Positions 15,579 through 21,547 of a stretch of 21,547 bases of DNA are shown one piece after another. A program made the translations under genes and the position numbers. The stretch is from Burkholderiales bacterium (GTDB lineage: Bacteria; Pseudomonadota; Gammaproteobacteria; Burkholderiales; Burkholderiaceae_C): contig JAABPT010000150.1 of the NCBI GenBank assembly GCA_011391855.1, positions 1-21,547 of the forward strand, written 5' to 3'. Position 1 is the stretch's first letter; each line of letters starts with the position of its first letter. The notes under the pieces are model-generated. The model was not told where the DNA came from, did not search any database, and was given only the letters and a program-made list of their open reading frames with translations.

Positions 15579-15583
15579 AGGAG
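15579..15583 (+). promoter_or_regulatory. strong ribosome-binding site of ndk
   Basis: AGGAG nine bases before the ATG at 15593. This is one of the clearest Shine-Dalgarno sequences in the window, and it fixes the start inside a longer open frame. Confidence 0.8.
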
Positions 15584-15592
15584 ATTTTTCTT

Positions 15593-16018
15593 ATGGCCAT
15601 TGAACGTACGCTCTCGATCATCAAGCCCGACGCCGTGGCCAAGAATGTGATCGGCCAGATCTACGCCCGCTTCGAAGGCGCCGGCCTGAAGGTCATCGCC
15701 GCGCGCATGGCCCACCTGTCGCGCGGCGAGGCCGAGGCCTTCTACGCAGTGCACAAGGCGCGCCCGTTCTTCAACGACCTGGTCAAGTTCATGATTTCCG
15801 GTCCGGTGATGATCCAGGTGCTGGAAGGCGAGGGCGCCATCGCCAAGAACCGCGAACTGATGGGCGCCACCGACCCCAAGAAGGCCGACAAGGGCACCAT
15901 CCGCGCCGACTTCGCCGACAGCATCGACGCCAATGCCGTGCACGGCTCCGACGCCGCGGAAACCGCTGCGGTGGAGATTGCGTTCTTCTTCGCCGGCATG
16001 AACGTCTACACGCGCTGA
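15593..16018 (+). CDS. ndk: nucleoside diphosphate kinase
   Basis: Transfers the gamma-phosphate from ATP to other nucleoside diphosphates through a phosphohistidine, balancing NTP and dNTP pools; cytoplasmic oligomer. 141 residues, the standard bacterial length. The N-terminus ERTLSIIKPDAV carries K11, and the catalytic histidine is H117 in NAVHGSDA. The start is ATG at 15593, with a strong AGGAG ribosome site at 15579-15583; the frame is open far upstream into rluB but without homology. It lies 58 bases after rluB and 7 before rlmN. The own promoter-like element and strong ribosome site suggest higher expression than its neighbours. Confidence 0.97.
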   Translation: MAIERTLSIIKPDAVAKNVIGQIYARFEGAGLKVIAARMAHLSRGEAEAFYAVHKARPFFNDLVKFMISGPVMIQVLEGEGAIAKNRELMGATDPKKADKGTIRADFADSIDANAVHGSDAAETAAVEIAFFFAGMNVYTR

Positions 16019-16025
16019 GCGCGAG

Positions 16026-17180
16026 ATGGCCGTCAATCTTCTCGACTTCGACCTCGAGGGGCTGACGGCCTTCTGCGAAGGGCTGGGCGAGAAGCGCTTC
16101 CGCGCCGTGCAGCTGTACCGCTGGATCCACCAGAAGGGCGAGTCCGACTTCGGCCGCATGTCCGACCTGGCCAAGTCGCTGCGCGATAAACTTGCCGGCG
16201 TGGCCGAGGTACGCGCGCTGCCGCTGATGTCCGAGCACCGGTCGGCCGACGGCACGGTTAAGTGGCTGTTCGACGTCGGCGGCGGCAACGCCGTCGAAGC
16301 TGTCTTCATTCCCGAGGACGACCGCGGCACCCTGTGCGTATCGTCGCAGGCCGGCTGCGCGGTGGGGTGCCGCTTCTGCAGCACGGGCCACCAGGGCTTC
16401 AGCCGCAACCTCGGCAGCGGCGAAATCGTTGCCCAGCTCTGGTTTGCCGAGCACCGGCTGCGCCAACGGCTGGCGCTGCCGGCGGGCGTGCGCGCCATCG
16501 ACAACGTGGTGATGATGGGCATGGGCGAGCCGCTGCAGAACTATGCGGCGCTGGTGCCCGCCTTGCGCACCATGCTCAGCGACCACGCGTACGGCTTGTC
16601 GCGCCGCCGCGTCACGGTGTCGACCTCGGGCGTGGTGCCCATGATCGACCGTCTGCGCGAAGACTGTCCGGTGGCGCTGGCCGTTTCGCTGCACGCGCCC
16701 AACGACGCCTTGCGCGATTCGCTGGTGCCGCTGAACCGCAAATACCCGCTGCAGGAACTGCTGGCGGCCTGCCAGCGCTACCTGGCCGCGGCGCCGCGCG
16801 ACTTCATCACCTTCGAGTACTGCATGCTGGACGGCGTGAACGACACACCCGAACTGGCGCATGAGCTGGTGCGCCTGGTGCAAGGGCAGGCCGCGGCCAG
16901 CCGCGCGCTGGGCCGCATCTCCTGCAAGCTCAACCTGATTCCGTTCAACCCCTTCACGGCTTCCGGCCTGAAGCGTTCGCCGCGCGAGCGCGTGCTGGCT
17001 TTCGCCCAGGTGCTGCAGGACGCCGGCATCGTGACCACCATCCGCAAGACGCGTGGCGACGATATCGACGCCGCCTGCGGCCAGTTGGCCGGCGAGGTGC
17101 AAGACCGCACCAACGCGCGCGAGCGGCTCGCGGCACGGCGCGATGTGATCCCTATCGCCACCGTCGGGGGCGTGTCTTGA
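16026..17180 (+). CDS. rlmN: dual-specificity RNA methyltransferase RlmN
   Basis: Radical-SAM enzyme that makes 2-methyladenosine at 23S rRNA A2503 and in certain tRNAs at A37. 384 residues. The iron-sulfur cluster motif is C111-x3-C115-x2-C118 (GCAVGCRFCSTG). The two mechanistic cysteines are C104, seven residues before the cluster as in E. coli, and C351 in RGDDIDAACGQL. The SAM-binding GMGEP (165-169) and the SLHAPND segment are present. The start is ATG at 16026, 7 bases after ndk. Its stop shares bases with the next start (TTGA at 17177-17180). It opens the conserved rlmN-pilW-rodZ-ispG-hisS cluster. Confidence 0.97.
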   Translation: MAVNLLDFDLEGLTAFCEGLGEKRFRAVQLYRWIHQKGESDFGRMSDLAKSLRDKLAGVAEVRALPLMSEHRSADGTVKWLFDVGGGNAVEAVFIPEDDRGTLCVSSQAGCAVGCRFCSTGHQGFSRNLGSGEIVAQLWFAEHRLRQRLALPAGVRAIDNVVMMGMGEPLQNYAALVPALRTMLSDHAYGLSRRRVTVSTSGVVPMIDRLREDCPVALAVSLHAPNDALRDSLVPLNRKYPLQELLAACQRYLAAAPRDFITFEYCMLDGVNDTPELAHELVRLVQGQAAASRALGRISCKLNLIPFNPFTASGLKRSPRERVLAFAQVLQDAGIVTTIRKTRGDDIDAACGQLAGEVQDRTNARERLAARRDVIPIATVGGVS

Positions 17181-18004
17181 TCCTGCGGCGGTGGCGTTCG
17201 GCAATGCGACCGGCCGGCGTGGCCGTGGCCTTGGCGGTGCTCTCCGCCTGCACCTCCACGACCACCGTCACCACCAGCACGGCCGGCAGCGACGGCCTGC
17301 CGGCGCGTGCCGGCACCGAGCCCGGCGACGCCCAGCGCCGCGCGCAGGTGCGGCTGGAACTGGCCGGCCTGTACCTGGCGCGCGGCCAGGCCAGCACGGC
17401 GCTGGACGAAGTCAACGTGGCGATTGCCGCCAAGCCCGACCTGGCCGAGGCCTACAGCTTGCGCGGCCTGATCCACGCTTCGCTGGGCGAGGCCCAGCTT
17501 GCCGACGCGGACTTCGAGCGCGCGCTCAAGCTCAACCCGCGCGACGGCAATACGATGCACAACCACGGCTGGTTCCTGTGCCAGCAGGGCCGCTACGACG
17601 AGGGCAACGCCCAGTTCGAACGCGCCCTGGCGCAGCCGCAGTACCGCGAGATCACGCGCACGCTGCTGGCGCAGGGCGTATGCCAGGCGCGCGCCGGCCA
17701 GTGGGCGCAGGCCGATCGCACGCTGTCGCGTTGCTACGAGCTCGACCCCACCAACCCCGTGGCGGCCTACAACCTGAGCGAGGTGCTGCTGCGCCGCGGC
17801 GAGCTCGTGCGCGCGCGCTATTACGTGCAGCGCATCAATGCCCAGCCCGACCAGACCAGCGCGCAAAGCCTGTGGCTGGCGGCGCGCATCGAACGCCGGC
17901 TGGGCAACGTCGACGCCGTCCAGGCTTACGGCCGCCAGCTGCAGGAACGCTTCCCGCAATCCACCGAGACCCTGCAGTTCGAGCGGGGCCGCTTCGATGA
18001 CTGA
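17177..18004 (+). CDS. pilW: type IV pilus biogenesis/stability lipoprotein PilW (PilF)
   Basis: TPR lipoprotein that, in the Pseudomonas PilF / Neisseria PilW family, helps assemble the outer-membrane PilQ secretin. 275 residues. Signal peptide with lipobox LSAC, lipidated C25, then a Thr/Ser-rich linker (26-40). Tandem TPR motifs run from about 55 to 260, for example AQVRLELAGLYLARGQASTALDEVNVAI, AEAYSLRGLIHASLGEAQLADADFERALKLNP and the NHGWFLCQQGRYDEGNAQFERAL repeat typical of this family. The start is TTG at 17177, overlapping the rlmN stop with GGGGG six bases upstream; an internal ATG at 17204 would also keep a workable signal peptide. Identity is supported by its place between rlmN and rodZ. 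Confidence 0.9.
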   Translation: MILRRWRSAMRPAGVAVALAVLSACTSTTTVTTSTAGSDGLPARAGTEPGDAQRRAQVRLELAGLYLARGQASTALDEVNVAIAAKPDLAEAYSLRGLIHASLGEAQLADADFERALKLNPRDGNTMHNHGWFLCQQGRYDEGNAQFERALAQPQYREITRTLLAQGVCQARAGQWAQADRTLSRCYELDPTNPVAAYNLSEVLLRRGELVRARYYVQRINAQPDQTSAQSLWLAARIERRLGNVDAVQAYGRQLQERFPQSTETLQFERGRFDD

Positions 18005-18848
18005 ACCTGCTGCCGAAAAACCCAGCGCCGGTGCGCTGCTCAAGGCCGCTCGCGAGCGGCAGGGGTTGCACATCGCCGCCTTGGCCGCGGCGATCAAGGT
18101 CGCGCCGCGCAAGCTGGACGCACTGGAAGGCGACCGCTGGAGCGAGTTGCCCGACGCCGCCTTCACGCGGGCCCTGGCGCAGTCCGTGTGCCGCACGCTG
18201 AAGATCGACCCGCGCCCGGTGTTGGACCTGTTGCCGCAGCCCATCCTGGTGGCGCTGGAGCCCGGCGACGGCGGCCTGAAGGAGCCCTTCCAGGGCCGAC
18301 CCGGGCGCGACGATCCTGGCCTGGCCGGCTCGGCGGTGCGGCCGCTGGTGCTGGCCGCGGTGGCACTCATGGTGGCGGCACTGGTCGTCTATTTCCTGCC
18401 GCCCGGCCTGTGGCCGTCGGGCGAACCCGCGCCCGTGGCGGCGTCGGCACCGGCCGTCGCTGCGTCGGCGCCCCTCGAAGCCGCGTCTGCGGCGTCTGCG
18501 GCGTCGGCCGCCGCGGCGACCGTCGACACCGCGGCGTCCCAGCCGACCGGCGAGACCGTATTCTCGACGCCGCCGCCAGAGCCCGCCGGTTCCCCCGCTG
18601 AGGTGGCTGCCGCCGGCCTGGTGCAACTGCGCACCACCGAGGCGTCGTGGGTCGACGTGCGCGACGCCAATGGCCAGGTGCTGCTGTCGCGCACCGTGCT
18701 GCCGGGCGAAAGCGTGGGCCTGGACGGCGCGTTGCCGATCCGCCTGGTGATCGGCAATGCCGCTGCCACGCAGCTGGGGTTTCGCGGCCAGCCGGTCGAC
18801 CTGGCAGCGCGCACCCGCGACAATGTGGCTCGCGTCGAACTGCCCTGA
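17997..18848 (+). CDS. rodZ: RodZ-like cytoskeletal protein (HTH, TM, DUF4115)
   Basis: Membrane protein that links the MreB cytoskeleton to the cell-wall elongation machinery in the RodZ family. 283 residues. A cytoplasmic Cro/CI-type helix-turn-helix domain (about 11-80, GALLKAARERQGLHIAALAAAIKVAPRKLDALEGDRW) is followed by a charged juxtamembrane part, one transmembrane helix (about 116-134), a long Ala/Ser/Pro-rich periplasmic linker (142-205) and a C-terminal DUF4115 beta domain (about 208-283, VQLRTTEASWVDVRDANGQVLLSRTVLPGES). The start is ATG at 17997, inside the pilW end (8-base overlap); the frame is open further upstream but without homology. Position before ispG is the conserved one. 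No mreB is in the window. Confidence 0.9.
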   Translation: MTEPAAEKPSAGALLKAARERQGLHIAALAAAIKVAPRKLDALEGDRWSELPDAAFTRALAQSVCRTLKIDPRPVLDLLPQPILVALEPGDGGLKEPFQGRPGRDDPGLAGSAVRPLVLAAVALMVAALVVYFLPPGLWPSGEPAPVAASAPAVAASAPLEAASAASAASAAAATVDTAASQPTGETVFSTPPPEPAGSPAEVAAAGLVQLRTTEASWVDVRDANGQVLLSRTVLPGESVGLDGALPIRLVIGNAAATQLGFRGQPVDLAARTRDNVARVELP

Positions 18849-18876
18849 GCGCCGCCGGGGCCAACCAGGTCTTGCC

Positions 18877-20154
18877 ATGAATGCACCCGATCCCGTGGAC
18901 ATCATCGAAGCCGCCGCGCCTGCCGCAAGGCGTTCGCGCCAGGCGCGCGTGGCGTGGGGCGACCATGTGGTGACGGTGGGCGGCGACGCGCCGGTGCGCG
19001 TGCAGTCCATGACCAACACCGACACGGTGGACGTCATCGGCACCGCGATTCAGGTCAAGGAACTGGCCGTGGCCGGCAGCGAGCTGGTGCGCATCACCGT
19101 CAATACGCCCGAGGCCGCCGAGGCCGTGCCGCACATTCGCGAGCAGCTCGACCGCATGGGCATCAACGTGCCGTTGGTGGGCGACTTCCACTACAACGGC
19201 CACCGCCTGCTGACCGACTTTCCGGCCATGGCCAAGGCGCTGTCGAAATACCGCATCAACCCCGGCAACGTGGGCAAGGGCGACAAGCGCGACCGCCAGT
19301 TCGGCCAGATGATCGAAGCCGCCGTGAAGCACGACAAGGTGGTGCGCATCGGCGTCAACTGGGGCAGCCTCGACCAGGAACTGCTGGCCCATCTGATGGA
19401 CGAGAACGCCCGCCGCGCGCGGCCGCTGGACGCCAAGCAGGTGATGTACCAGGCGCTGGTGCAGTCGGCGCTGAGCTCGGCCGAGGTGGCGCGCGAGATG
19501 GGGCTGAACCCCGACCACATCATCATCAGCTGCAAGGTCAGCGGCGTGCAGGACCTGATCTCGGTCTACCGCGCGCTGGCGCGGCGTTGCGACTATGCGC
19601 TGCACCTGGGCCTCACCGAGGCCGGCATGGGCACCAAGGGCACGGTGGCCAGCGCCACGGCCCTGGGCGTGCTGCTGCAGGAAGGCATCGGCGACACCAT
19701 CCGCGTCAGCCTGACGCCGCAGCCCGGCGAGGCACGCACGCAGGAAGTGGTGGTGGCGCTGGAGATCCTGCAGAGCCTGGGCCTGCGCGCCTTCAACCCC
19801 AGCGTCACCGCCTGTCCCGGCTGTGGCCGCACCACCAGCACCACCTTCCAGGAACTGGCCAAGCAGATCGACGATTTCCTGCGCGCCCAGATGCCGGTGT
19901 GGAAAGCGAAGTACCCGGGGGTAGAGAACCTGAAGGTGGCGGTGATGGGCTGCATCGTCAACGGCCCGGGCGAAAGCAAACACGCCGATATCGGCATCAG
20001 CCTGCCGGGCACCGGCGAGGCCCCGGCGGCGCCGGTGTTCATCGACGGCGAGAAGGCGCTGACGCTGCGCGGCGAGGGTATCGCGAACGAGTTCCAAAAG
20101 ATCGTCGAAAGCTATATCGAGCGCCGCTTCGGCACTGCCGCGGTGCGGGCCTGA
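18877..20154 (+). CDS. ispG: 4-hydroxy-3-methylbut-2-enyl diphosphate synthase IspG
   Basis: Iron-sulfur enzyme of the non-mevalonate isoprenoid pathway, converting the cyclic diphosphate MEcPP to HMBPP. 425 residues, the longer proteobacterial form. The N-terminal TIM-barrel part begins VTVGGDAPVRVQSMTNTDT, and INPGNVGKGDKRD follows. The [4Fe-4S] ligands are C313 and C316 (ACPGCGRTT), C359 (MGCIVNGPGE) and E366, with the same C-x2-C and C-x6-E spacing as the E. coli enzyme. The start is ATG at 18877; the frame continues upstream into rodZ but lacks homology there. It lies 28 bases after rodZ. gcpE is the older name. Confidence 0.97.
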   Translation: MNAPDPVDIIEAAAPAARRSRQARVAWGDHVVTVGGDAPVRVQSMTNTDTVDVIGTAIQVKELAVAGSELVRITVNTPEAAEAVPHIREQLDRMGINVPLVGDFHYNGHRLLTDFPAMAKALSKYRINPGNVGKGDKRDRQFGQMIEAAVKHDKVVRIGVNWGSLDQELLAHLMDENARRARPLDAKQVMYQALVQSALSSAEVAREMGLNPDHIIISCKVSGVQDLISVYRALARRCDYALHLGLTEAGMGTKGTVASATALGVLLQEGIGDTIRVSLTPQPGEARTQEVVVALEILQSLGLRAFNPSVTACPGCGRTTSTTFQELAKQIDDFLRAQMPVWKAKYPGVENLKVAVMGCIVNGPGESKHADIGISLPGTGEAPAAPVFIDGEKALTLRGEGIANEFQKIVESYIERRFGTAAVRA

Positions 20155-20170
20155 CCCTCCGATCGACGCG

Positions 20171-20193
20171 ACGCCGGGGGCCCGCCCCGGCGT
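20171..20193. repeat. perfect 9-bp hairpin between ispG and hisS
   Basis: ACGCCGGGG, loop GCCCG, CCCCGGCGT: nine perfect pairs, 16 bases after the ispG stop and 23 bases before the hisS ATG. No U-run follows (the next bases are TGAACGCAC), so intrinsic termination is not obvious. It could protect mRNA ends, attenuate read-through, or influence hisS translation, where no Shine-Dalgarno is visible. Confidence 0.7.
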
Positions 20194-20216
20194 TGAACGC
20201 ACTTTCCCTGCCAGCC

Positions 20217-21491
20217 ATGCCAGAAAAGATCCAGGCCGTCAAAGGCATGAACGACATCCTGCCGCCCGATTCGGCGCGCTGGGAGTGGTTCGAAGAGACC
20301 GTGCGCGCGCTCATGCGCCGTTATGGCTATCAGAACATCCGCGTGCCCATCGTCGAACCCACGCCGCTGTTCGTGCGCAGCCTGGGCGAGGTCACCGACA
20401 TCGTCGAAAAGGAGATGTACTCCTGGACCGACGCCATGAACGGCGATGCGCTCACGCTGCGCCCGGAAGGCACCGCCGGCGTGGTACGGGCCGCGGTGGA
20501 GCATTCGATGCTCTACGACGGCGGCAAACGCCTGTACTACATGGGCCCGATGTTCCGCCACGAGCGGCCGCAGCGCGGGCGCTACCGGCAGTTCCACCAG
20601 GTGGGCGTGGAGGCGCTCGGTTACGCCGGCCCGGATGTCGATGCCGAAGTCATCCTCATGTGCCGCAGCCTGTGGCGCGACCTGGGTCTGAACGACGTGC
20701 GCCTGGAGTTGAACTGCCTGGGCCAGGCCGCGGAACGTCGGGCCCACCGCGAGGCGCTGGTGGCGCATTTCGAGGCCCACCGGGAAGTGCTCGACGCCGA
20801 GGCGCAGCGCCGGCTGCACAGCAACCCGCTGCGCATCCTGGACACCAAGAACCCGGCCATGCAGGCGCTGGTGGAGGCGGCGCCGCGCCTGATGGACTAC
20901 CTGGGCGACGCATCGCTGAAGCATTTCGAAGGCCTGTGCGGCGCGCTCGAAGCGGCCGGCCAGCCCTTTCGCGTGAACCACCGGCTGGTGCGCGGCATGG
21001 ACTACTACTCGCTGACGGTTTTCGAGTGGACCACCGACCGCCTGGGCGCGCAGGGCACGGTGTGCGGCGGTGGCCGCTACGACGGGTTGATCGAACTCGT
21101 CGGTGGCAAGCCGGCGCCCGGCATCGGCTGGGGACTGGGCATCGAGCGTGTGCTCGACCTGCTGCAGCAGTCGGGCACGGCGCCGCCGCCGCCCGTGCCC
21201 GACGCGTATGCCGTGGTGCCGGACGAAGCGGCGCTGCCGGTGGCCGTGCAGGTGAGCGAGGCCTTGCGCACCGCCGGCGTGGCGGTGCTCATGCATGCCG
21301 GCGGCGGGAGCATGAAGTCGCAGTTCAAGCGCGCCGACGCCAGCGGCGCGCGCTGGGCGCTGGTGTTCGGCGCCAACGAACTGGCGCAGGGCCTGGTGGC
21401 CGTCAAGCCGCTGCGCGACGCCACCGCGTCGCAAGTCACCCGGCCGCTGGCCGAAGCCGCTGCCTGGGCCGCCGAACTCCTCCATAGATAA
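20217..21491 (+). CDS. hisS: histidyl-tRNA synthetase
   Basis: Class II aminoacyl-tRNA synthetase that charges tRNA-His; cytoplasmic homodimer. 424 residues, same length as E. coli HisRS. It starts IQAVKGMNDILPPD; motif 2 is YYMGPMFRHERPQRGRYRQFHQVGVEALG (107-135 region); the histidine-binding motifs are LVRGMDYYSLTVFEW (257-271) and GGGRYDGL; motif 3 is GIGWGLGIERV (302-312). The C-terminal anticodon-binding domain covers about 328-424. The start is ATG at 20217, since the frame is open upstream through ispG with no homology. There is no clear ribosome site. It lies 62 bases after ispG, with a strong hairpin in the gap. Confidence 0.97.
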   Translation: MPEKIQAVKGMNDILPPDSARWEWFEETVRALMRRYGYQNIRVPIVEPTPLFVRSLGEVTDIVEKEMYSWTDAMNGDALTLRPEGTAGVVRAAVEHSMLYDGGKRLYYMGPMFRHERPQRGRYRQFHQVGVEALGYAGPDVDAEVILMCRSLWRDLGLNDVRLELNCLGQAAERRAHREALVAHFEAHREVLDAEAQRRLHSNPLRILDTKNPAMQALVEAAPRLMDYLGDASLKHFEGLCGALEAAGQPFRVNHRLVRGMDYYSLTVFEWTTDRLGAQGTVCGGGRYDGLIELVGGKPAPGIGWGLGIERVLDLLQQSGTAPPPPVPDAYAVVPDEAALPVAVQVSEALRTAGVAVLMHAGGGSMKSQFKRADASGARWALVFGANELAQGLVAVKPLRDATASQVTRPLAEAAAWAAELLHR

Positions 21492-21524
21492 TCCCATCCT
21501 TTCGCCCGGACCACAGCAAGCCTC

Positions 21525-21547
21525 ATGGCCACACAACTCGACCTGCA
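21525..21547 (+). CDS. start of a probable YfgM-like gene (cut by window end)
   Basis: Only 23 bases are visible: ATG followed by codons for MATQLDL. In the conserved cluster the gene after hisS is yfgM, a single-pass membrane TPR protein linked to the Sec translocon, upstream of bamB. The start MAxxLDL fits what I recall of burkholderial YfgM proteins. The call rests mainly on synteny, and AGCAAG just upstream is at best a weak ribosome site. Confidence 0.45.

Noticed and set aside
18470..18540. Repeated GCGTCTGCG-type triplet runs in rodZ considered as a functional DNA repeat
   Set aside because: They encode the Ala/Ser-rich periplasmic linker, and simple-sequence drift in a disordered linker explains them.

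Overview
The window is very GC-rich, densely packed bacterial chromosome. Its gene families, gene order and base composition point to a betaproteobacterium of the order Burkholderiales, most likely the Comamonadaceae / Rubrivivax-Leptothrix neighbourhood. That placement is inferred from recognised protein families and synteny, not from a database search. No phage, transposon, CRISPR, rRNA or tRNA gene is visible. Nearly every stretch is a housekeeping gene, and there is no gene-free stretch over 300 bases.

Region 1 (1-6707, + strand) is the 2-oxoglutarate dehydrogenase cluster. It holds sucA (E1, 5' end outside the window), odhB/sucB (E2), a small SHOCT-PspC membrane protein, lpdA (E3) and zapE, a cell-division-associated ATPase. 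E1, E2 and E3 together oxidise 2-oxoglutarate to succinyl-CoA. The small membrane gene between E2 and E3 is the odd one out. A predicted exported coiled-coil protein of unknown function (6709-7344) follows zapE by one base.

Region 2 (7400-11263) is mixed in orientation. A PP2C-type protein phosphatase (-) is divergent from a small YdcH/DUF465 protein (+), which is followed by a DinG/YoaA-type iron-sulfur helicase (+). This converges on bamD (-), an outer-membrane assembly lipoprotein.

Region 3 (about 11313-16018, + strand) holds rluD, scpB, rluB and ndk. The rluD coding frame clearly starts before its first ATG and has no ATG, GTG or TTG there, so an unusual CTG start is proposed. A 230-base gap before scpB carries tandem short repeats, a promoter-like -10 and three perfect stem-loops. 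rluB has very large disordered tails, including a 29-residue tandem repeat. ndk has its own -10 motif and a clear ribosome-binding site.

Region 4 (16026-21547, + strand) is the widely conserved rlmN - pilW/pilF - rodZ - ispG - hisS - (yfgM) cluster. Genes overlap or nearly touch, and yfgM is only begun at the right edge. A perfect 9-bp hairpin lies between ispG and hisS.

I did not find a clear new multi-gene system. The observations most worth checking are the rluD start, the structured leader before scpB, the RluB tail repeats, the PspC-like protein inside the dehydrogenase cluster, and the two-cysteine exported protein.
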